From: Valencia hispanica
Lineage: Eukaryota; Chordata; Actinopteri; Cyprinodontiformes; Valenciidae
Assembly (NCBI GenBank): GCA_963556495.2
Contig: OY747702.1
Location: forward strand, 52,291,286-52,355,285
DNA: 64,000 bases
Direction of reading: 5' to 3'
A program made the translations under genes and the position numbers. Below are positions 56,761 to 64,000 of this stretch, piece by piece. Numbering within the stretch: the stretch's first letter is position 1; each line of letters opens with the position of its first letter. The notes under the pieces were generated by a model. It was not told where the DNA came from, did not search any database, and worked only from the letters and a program-made list of their open reading frames with translations.

Positions 56761-58072
56761 CGTCACTTCAACCACCTATCATTTTACCCCAATGCATCCA
56801 TAAGTCTGAACTCATCAGATCCATTTTTTTACAGAGTCCTACATATACACAATAGTTACACAACTATTTAGTCCTTATCCCTTGAGTTTTCTTCATATTG
56901 TGCACGTGGTAGAGCTCTTCTATTAACTAGTAAACATATTTCTGAGTTTCACTATTATTTAGTTTTTACGATTTGATTTCACCAAATGTAAGTGGTTCCG
57001 ATACAGATCATTCAAAAGGCTCTTCTGATCACAGTTCTTCAGCAAAAATGAAGGTTTTTCTCTCCATAGAAGCCACACTTGGTCTGGCATCCTGCTCCAC
57101 TGTGATGCCTTATGGGCGGGGGGGGGGCGTCGAAAAAAACGTTTAACATTATTGGGTGTAATAATGAATTTGTTACTTATTCATAATAATATTTTCTTCT
57201 AGTCTTTTGTACTTTACACCTTTCATACGCTGGCCCTTGACAATGCACCTTCAAACACTGCAGCGCATGCAACCGTGATAAAAGTGACAGCCAAGCAGGG
57301 ACAAATTCTACACTAATATTATTCTCTATAAGTTTAAAAGTGAGGTATTTCTGTGAAATTACGCTTCTGGCTGTAGTATCAGAAGAAATCATATAAGACA
57401 GATTTAGAAATAACCGACACTGACATTTTCATTGGAGCAAAGGCAACGATATCAGACAAACCGAACAAAACCTAAACTGTAACAGCTCTCCAGCTACTAT
57501 TTAAGCACAGAAGGATGATCCAAGGTAGTCTGGCTGATGGGCTTGTTGTGAATAACAACTTTCAGATTAAATGTGGCATTCGAGCCGAGAACTCCAATTG
57601 ATGGAGCTCAGACGGAGAGGAAAAAGTCTCCACGAGTCGGCATGCAGTAAAAACCTGGAGTATGTATGTGTTGGCCAACCTTGATTAAGTGTCTTGCTCA
57701 TAAGTTGGAGCTGAACGGCTCTCTGGGGTCAAGTCAGCAAAGCACAGAAAACTGTTTGGTTGAAAACGATTTCATAAAGGTTAGAGGCTGAAACAATAAT
57801 TTGGGTCAATTTGCTTAAAAAAGCTTTCAGAATTAAAATGTTGGATGTAAGTAAAAAAATTATAAAAAATTATATAAATATAAAATAGTGCTTGATTTCT
57901 ACTTACTCCTATGTTATTCTTTATTGCAAAATGTTTGTCCATAACTGCATAGAGTTGGTTCTAAACTCAGAAGTCCATTGTTTTCGTTGCGGGGGTGAAT
58001 TCAAGTACAACCAAACCCAGCTTTAAATACAGTTGTGGCCAAATCATTACATACACTCACCGGGCATGACTG
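56761..58072. other. No gene seen
   Basis: AT-rich with a G11 run near 57118-57128. At 58030 the phrase ACAGTTGTGGCCAAATCATT resembles a Tc1 terminus but no partner was found. Confidence 0.4.
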
Positions 58073-59003
58073 TATGGGGTGCCATTTTTTAAATTAAACA
58101 GACGCAATTAAGAGCAATAATTTGGATTTAGCCTTTCATAAGAGAAAAAAATGGGGGTTCACTTCTTAAACTCATAGCTGCATCCATTATATTTATTCAT
58201 TTATAAATGTCACAGGTTCTAAAAAATATTTAGTTAGCAAGCACAATGTTTAATTTACAAAATAAATATTTATGCTCCAAACTAAATATTTAGTTAACAA
58301 GCTAAATATGTAGCTTCAAACCAAATATTTAGCTTGAAGCTAAATATTTTGGCTTTTTGAATGTTTAGCTTCAAACTAGGCATTTAGCTACTAAGCAAAT
58401 TTACTTGCCGATAAGCAGAAGTGGACTACCAAATAAAAGCTGGGTTTCGCGAATCACGTTGTTGCTCATGTCACCTCGTTATCAATGTTCCGCCCAACAT
58501 GTTCAGCAGGACGAGCCATTTTAACAGCAATCCAGATGTGTACCGATGGCTTTACAGCAACAGTGACCGTGTCAGCAACAGGAGTTTATATAGAGGTTAG
58601 CAAGACCCACCTTTTATTTTGAAAATCCACTTCCGCTTATCGGCAAGTAAATCTGCATATTAGCTAAACATTGCTTGGTTCGAATCTAATTATTTAGTAA
58701 GCTAAGTAAATATTTAGTTTGGAGCTAAATGTTTAATTTGTCAAAAAAACATTTAGCTTATTAACTGAATATTTAGCTTGTTAAATATTTAGTTTGAAGC
58801 TAAATATTTGGTTTTTATAATAAATATTTACTCTAAATCACAGTAAATATTTAGCTTGCCAACTAAATATTATTTAAATAAGAGATTGTGAAAATATGAC
58901 TTTGAAAAATGAACCCCAATTTTTTTTCTCCTGTGACAGGATAAATAAACCAAATTATTGCTGTTAATTTTTGACTGTGTAACTTTATAAACAGTGCCCC
59001 ATA
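58073..59003. mobile_element. Large foldback element of AAATATTTAG repeats
   Basis: Two arms, 58073-58445 and 58605-59003, are inverted copies around a 159-base loop. Landmarks agree in order from outside in: TATGGGG, AGCAATAATTTGG, GAGAAAAAAATGGGGGTTCA (right arm GAGAAAAAAAATTGGGGTTC), many AAATATTTAGCT-type 10-12-mers, and ATTTACTTGCCGATAAGC next to the loop. The repeated AAATATTT core is itself palindromic and occurs over ten times in all. The loop is GC-richer (TTTCGCGAATCACGTTG). There is no ORF. It would belong to a MITE/foldback class moved by an unknown transposase. Confidence 0.8.
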
Positions 59004-59029
59004 AACATATCATGATGACTATAGGCAAG

Positions 59030-59100
59030 GCAAGGCAAGGCAATTTTATTTGTATAGCACACTTTCAACAGCAGGGTAATTCAAGGTGCTTTACATGATT
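59030..59100 (-). repeat. LINE/SINE 3' tail fragment (GGCAAGGCAA type)
   Basis: AAGGCAAGGCAAGGCAATTT then TATTTGTATAGCACACTTTC and AATTCAAGGTGCTTTACATG. Same family as 12613-12672; slightly better preserved. Confidence 0.7.
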
Positions 59101-61329
59101 TGGTGATAAAAAAAAACACTATAGGTTTTTTATCATAAAGACTTGCTCTTTTTATAGGGTGGAAATGAAAAAAAGGGGATTAAAATAAACAAAACATAAA
59201 TTTTTAAGAATAAGAACTGAATAAGCAGGTTTTTTCACTCCCCATAGGGTAAAAAAGGAACATGCAGACTCAATAAACCCCTGCTGATTGTTTCCTAGTT
59301 CAAATCGGGCTTTGACTTGTTTTCCTGTAATTTTTAGTATGGTTCCAAATCCAGCTTGTGTGCAATGCACCAGTACAACAGCCCCTGCTTGACAGTTGTA
59401 ATAACATTATTTGGTCTGAAAGCTTCATACTGACACCTTCAAAAACACTTTAATCTAGCAATCTGCAATTGTTAGAAGTATCTAGATAAGGAATATCCCA
59501 GCTAGTGTAAATCTACAGTTCTCGTAGATCTGGACTGTGTTCTGAGTATTGGTCCAACCAAGGAGTGCAGCAAGAAACCTTCTCTGCTGTAAAGTTAAAC
59601 TACCAGCTGAAGTCAAAAAGGAAAGTAGAAAGTTTTAAAAAGGTAGATAAATGTTGAAAACCGTCACTTAAAATTATATACAATCACTTACTACTTTGTT
59701 AAGGTTACTTTGCTAAATTGACATTCCTGCGGCCAATTCTTCATTTTTGCAAATCACTGAGTGTTTTCATGCTCACTCCACCCTGGAAATATAACAGTCT
59801 ACAACAGATGTGCAAAATGATTTACATTCCTCCCTACGATGAATGAATTAGACATATTCGAATAAATGTACCCGACTACCTCCTATCTGTCTGCAATGGT
59901 GACTTTTTAAATTGTTTGTTCTCAGATCAGATCTGATCATCATCAGAACGTTTCCCAAGAAACCTGAGAGGATTTCATCTCACATGTGCATCTACATCTC
60001 ATCCTCCGAGTTTACACAGTAGTTCTTACCTCATGCTTTATAGAGTCTCCATTCACCCTGTTAGCAAACTGATGAATTTTACAGCTCAGTGCACAAAGTT
60101 CACAGCTCAGATTTAGGGTCTGCGAGTCATTAGTTATCAATCGTTTGGTGAATAACAAACCCTGTCTTTTAATGTGGTTTGTGCGATCACGCCAAGCTGT
60201 ACAAAGCAGCAGTTGAAGCCACAGCAAAGCCTGGTTTCAGAAGAATCCCTTTACCCCCTGCTCTGAACCCTCAGAACTCCGCCCCCCCCCTTCCCTCCGT
60301 CCTCGGCTCACTTCTGCTCCCCCATTCTTTTAGGGTGCTACAGATGTGGAGTTCGTAGCTGGCACAATCTGCAGCGTATGAGTTTGTGGGCTGCGAAGCC
60401 TCACTGTGGTAATCAGGGGTGCACTATGCTGGACTGGATACACCAAGTGTGCTGCTGCCAGTGCTTTGAACTCTGAAAATAAATACTAAGAGCGCTAGTA
60501 GTGCTAGCCAGGCTGTGAGTCCTATAGCCATCTGTCTTGGTATACACACCGGTAGAAGTGTTTGCCTTGGATTGAGGCCATCGCATGTGGTAGCAGTAAG
60601 ATTTTTTTGTGTGTGTGTTGGATGACACTTTAACACAACTGGATATTGAATATGATTGGTGAGAACTCTGATTCTGATCAGTTTTCCCGATCTCTGCTCC
60701 CTGACCTCGTCAGAGACGGGATCGACTTAAACATCCAGGAAACATCTCTGTGTCTGTTAGAGCCGTTTGTTTCGGAGCTGACACAGATCAGTAGCGCGAG
60801 GGCAAGTGGGCCACTCAGAGGAAGCAAGCGAACGCAGCACATGGGACAGGTTGATGTGGATGTTTGGGAACTTGCCTGGTGGCCAAAGTTCTGTCTTTAC
60901 ACAAACGAGGTGGACTGACAGCGCTGTGCTGTTCTCTGTAGTTATAAACTGAGTGGGAATAGAAGCCAGAATAAAACATTTTAGCCCAAACCCTTATTGA
61001 TCTACTTCCTTTCATTTATTGCCTTCATCAGCAACAACCACTTAAAACTTTGCCTTTTTTGTGTCTTAGGATTTCAAATTACACTTATTTGCACCTCTAA
61101 TAAATCTGTCTAAGAAGAATTTATTTTAAATAATTGCAGTAGCATAACATCACTCTGTAAAGTACTGTACATAATATTTAATTTGTGTACATTCAGTGGT
61201 GAATAAGTCTTTGGTAAATAATTAAATTTACCCCAGAACTCATAAAATATGAGGGGGCGTTGACTGGGATGATGCTGCCAGTAACTGAACATCCTTCATG
61301 TCCTCTTATCAACTTTTTACTTTCTTGAA
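59101..61329. other. No supported gene; one unexplained ORF
   Basis: Mostly unassigned. The plus ORF at 60646-60918 (MNMIGENSDSDQFSRSLLPD, LVRDGIDLNIQETSLCLLEP...) lies in a GC-richer stretch and has protein-like composition, but I recognise no domain and see no clear splice partner. A C9 run lies near 60282. Not called as a gene. Confidence 0.35.
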
Positions 61330-61712
61330 CATAGAAATGACTCTTACATCAGATCCTCTGTTCTTTCTGTCTCTGCTCTGTCTTCTCAAACCCCCAGACG
61401 GTCGTGGCAGATGGTCGCTGGTACTGACCCTGGTTCTGCTGGAGGTTTCTTCCTGTTAATGGGGAGGTTTTCCTCTCCACTGTCACTACATGCTAGCTCA
61501 GTATGAGGGATTGCTGTGATTGAAGTCTGCATGAACAGGGCATAATCTCAAGTCAATGACTCGATGCAATCTGCTGGGATTCCTCAAATAGAAAACTTAA
61601 ACTGATTGGAATGTTTGTATGATTGTATTGAAATGACTTTTCTGGTAAAGTGCCTTGAGATGACATCTGTTGTGAATCGGTGCTATATAAATAAATTGAA
61701 TTGAAATTTAAA
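61330..61712 (+). repeat. L2-type LINE 3' UTR and tail
   Basis: ACCCTGGTTCTGCTGGAGG, TTTCTTCCTGTTAATGGGGA, TTTTCCTCTCCACTGTCAC, CAGTATGAGGGATTGCTGTG, GTGCCTTGAGATGACATC and GTGCTATATAAATAAATTG are the ordered landmarks of a very common fish L2-like 3' UTR. It ends in TTGAATTGAAATTT, the usual slippage-prone tail. No ORF is attached. Confidence 0.8.
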
Positions 61713-62049
61713 AAATGAAATAAGTAAAGTCATATAAAATAAATGTAACAATTATCTTTTTATTTATAACCCTGTTTTGTCTTTTCTTCACACAGATGGA
61801 GAAGGCTTGTAGGAGAGGTGCAAAATAAATCTGCAAAGTTCAACTTTGGAGAACTGCATTTAAAAGAAGCATCTTGGAGGGGGGGGGGGTCACTGAGTCT
61901 CCATAGCAACCATTGGATGCTGCAGTTGATTCTTAAACCATTCACACCACCTGAGTTTAGTCACTTTTTGTCAGAGAATAACAACACACTGCTATGTATT
62001 TCATTGGGATTTTACGTGAGAAACCAGCATACACTGATGAGAAGAGAAG

Positions 62050-62250
62050 ATATATTTAATTCAATTCAGTTTATTTATACAGTGCTGACTAACAACAAAT
62101 GTAATCTCAAGCCACAGCACAAAACAATTAAACTAATATTTATATACAGAAATGTAAATTTAATTCAGTCTACTCACTTAGGCAGATTAAAAGTCAGTTA
62201 CATATACATTTCTAATTCAGTCCTTGCTATTAAACAATTAAGTCAAGTGG
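62050..62250 (-). repeat. L2-type LINE 3' tail
   Basis: In plus direction TTCAATTCAGTTTATTTATA then CAGTGCTGACTAACAACAAATG and TAATCTCAAGCCACAGCAC: the reverse complement of a tail like that at 61630-61700. It lies tail-to-tail with that copy. Confidence 0.65.
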
Positions 62251-62689
62251 TTTTACTCATTATCTGAAAAGGGTGGCGTGCATTTGCTTGTTTGATTTAC
62301 AAATCTAGAGACTGATCTGTAAGAAAGAATAGAGAGCATTTATGAAAATCAGTTTTCAAGTCTTGCCACAGAAACTCAGTTGGACTCAGGTCTGGACTTT
62401 GACTAGGCCATTCTGCCACATGAATATGCTTTGATATAAGCTTCTCCAACAGTGTTAGCTTCCCACCATACAGAGCATTTTAACAGTGACAGACACAGTC
62501 CTTTCCTCAAGTATGCCAGAAAAAAATGCTTTTTTTAATCAAGTGTCACAAATATAAACATTGTTTGCAAAACTTTACTGAGTCTTTAACTGAAACTGGG
62601 AATTTTAGGTCAGATATGATTTAAGTTTCTGCAACAAATATTGCAGGTGGGTCTGTCACAGTCTTCCTTATTTCCACTCCTGGGGCTAC

Positions 62690-62915
62690 AGCCAATCAGC
62701 AACTAAAATGAATGGAGCTCCTGGATTGGCTGCTTTGCAAGTGCGAGACAATAGTGTGTCAAGTAGCATTGAACTTCGGTGTACATTTTGTTTTGAGTAT
62801 TTTCAATATGGGCTATAAAAAAATCTGGGAATAGGCAAAGTTTACCACCAATAACTGTGAGCACAGAAAAATCTGTGAATACTGAATCAAGAATAGGCTG
62901 AGATCCACTGTAGAT
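62690..62915 (+). repeat. Pogo/Tigger-like repeat, copy 3
   Basis: It holds CCAATCAGCAAC, GGATTGGCTGCTTTGCAAG, AAAAAAATCTGGGAATAGG, AATCTGTGAATACTGAATC and ends GAGATCCACTGTA, so CAGT is next to TA. It aligns with 2045-2236 and with the minus-strand copy at 17608-17766. Non-coding. Confidence 0.6.
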
Positions 62916-64000
62916 AAGAATCTGGTGATCTCTCCCAGACAATGGAAAAGGAGCCTTCATTACATGTTTTACGGAATATTGATCTAAAACATATGGCGGT
63001 GTGCTGTTTTGTTTTGTGCAAAGATCAGTTTGGAAACATGAAACAAATCACGAGAGAAAATATTTGGCATCTCACAGGGAGCCATGCAGTATTTTTTTAT
63101 TTTAATGAGTTACAGGGAAAATCATAAGATATGCCATACAAGCTTTTGATTGGAATATCCTTTTGGGCGTAAAAGTTAGTATTTTCAGTCTAGTGGCTCT
63201 GCTGAGACTCAGACAACCTCCAACGTGTCAGACTGTATTAAATGAACACCATGAGCCTGTGTGAAGGTTTTGATTTATGACGGTGTACCTTTGGCCACAT
63301 TTCGGCTGTTGAAAAATGTATTTTTGTGAGTGAGGGTGCAACTTTTGCCTCCATGTTATTACACATAAAGATATTCAGAGTCGTGATTCTGCTGGCCACA
63401 AAAGAGCTTCGCTAGTACAATTAGAGTAATCCTCAACTTATGTCTTCAGAACAGGCTTTTGCTTTGAATTCAATACAGCTGCTTTTGTTGGCAGCTCATA
63501 TGTTAAAGTGCTATACTACTGTTTAGTATCTTTGCAAATCAACTTTTTTTCTTTCAATTTAGTTTTTTTTTAAAGTAGTGTTCTGGCTTTTTGTCTTTTA
63601 GAACCATAAAACGGTTCAAATGCCCTGAGGATGAGTTTGTTTATGTGTGGAATACGTCGTTTGGAAACCCCAAAACATTCAGAATCTTACTAAAGTAAGC
63701 GAGTATTTGTTGTGGCCAAACTCCAAAGAACGGTGAAATACAAACACAGAGAGCTAATGCTAACTGTCACGCTTCTCATTCTCAAATGCATTAACACCCA
63801 ATGTGAGCACAAATCTGCACCCATTTCAGCAGGAGACACGGACCTACTATAACGTACCAGAAAGAAAAAAAATATTTTGCTCTTGCGTCTCTTTGAGATT
63901 TTGTTTTCACCGTCATGCCAGGAAAAAAACATCAACTTCAATAAAACATGAATAGGAAACAGATTGGATCTCAATTAGAGAAACGCACCATCAAGGTCCT
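62916..64000. other. No gene seen
   Basis: AT-rich; short ORFs (62942-63127, minus 63690-63974) without domains. No repeat recognised. Confidence 0.45.

Noticed and set aside
58030..58072. ACAGTTGTGGCCAAATCATT as a Tc1 terminus
   Set aside because: Suggestive wording, but no second terminus or transposase nearby, so not called.
61818..62267. Plus ORF of 149 codons
   Set aside because: Its second half is the reverse complement of an L2 tail; no domain.
1..64000. CRISPR arrays, operons, tRNA or rRNA genes
   Set aside because: Nothing resembling these was seen; the window is eukaryotic repeat-rich DNA, and the regularly spaced AAATATTTAG units at 58 kb are transposon repeats.

Overview
This window looks like teleost fish (ray-finned, probably percomorph or cyprinodontiform) intergenic or intronic DNA. 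It is AT-rich, has no operons or dense coding, and is filled with decayed transposable elements of kinds typical of fish genomes: Rex1/L2-type LINEs, Tc1-like transposons, hAT, PIF/Harbinger, pogo/Tigger-like MITEs and palindromic MITEs. I find no complete host protein-coding gene. The only host-gene candidate is a possible last exon plus 3' UTR on the minus strand at about 47.9-48.5 kb. Most short ORFs read as noise.

Layout. 0.4-1.15 kb: a TTAA-flanked element with clear terminal inverted repeats (TIRs) and a THAP-like exon remnant. 3.9-8.1 kb: a dispersed non-coding repeat split by an L2-like LINE, which itself holds a GC-rich insertion that holds a hAT-like element with a target duplication. 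8.2-9.6 kb: a Tc1 scrap, then a Rex1-type LINE. 12.1-12.9 kb: a hAT-like MITE. 15.3-17.35 kb: a second TTAA-flanked element, carrying a THAP zinc-finger exon on one strand and a two-exon SWIM-finger gene fragment on the other, converging on an apparent internal deletion. 19.4-20.3 kb: a second Rex1-like LINE. 20.9-22.5 kb: a small Harbinger-like relic and a 70-bp-arm hairpin. 26.5-27.8 kb: a hAT/ZMYM1-like transposase relic and a LINE tail. 30.1-31.6 kb: a nearly full-length Tc1-like element with long inverted repeats.

35.6-38.1 kb: a palindromic MITE, a Harbinger transposase fragment and a 650-bp Harbinger-type MITE with a TAA duplication. 38.8-39.6 and 45.0-45.8 kb: two inverted copies of one hAT-derived repeat. 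41.4-43.7 kb: LINE pieces followed by Tc1 debris. 46.5-47.6 kb: a GC/CpG-rich block. 48.7-49.8 kb: a degenerate element with TATCGAT ends. 50.5-53.1 kb: a Tc1 fragment fused to an L2 fragment that is interrupted by a 1.5-kb hAT element with a perfect 8-bp duplication and a BED-finger exon. 58.07-59.0 kb: a large foldback element built from AAATATTTAG repeats. 61.3-62.9 kb: LINE tails and a Tigger-like copy.

The genes here do not form a working pathway; they are transposon genes in decay. The most interesting point is the pair of TTAA-flanked elements, which link a THAP finger and a SWIM-finger protein inside one mobile unit. Coordinates of element edges without a target duplication are approximate, and family names come from recalled protein and terminus motifs, not from a database search.
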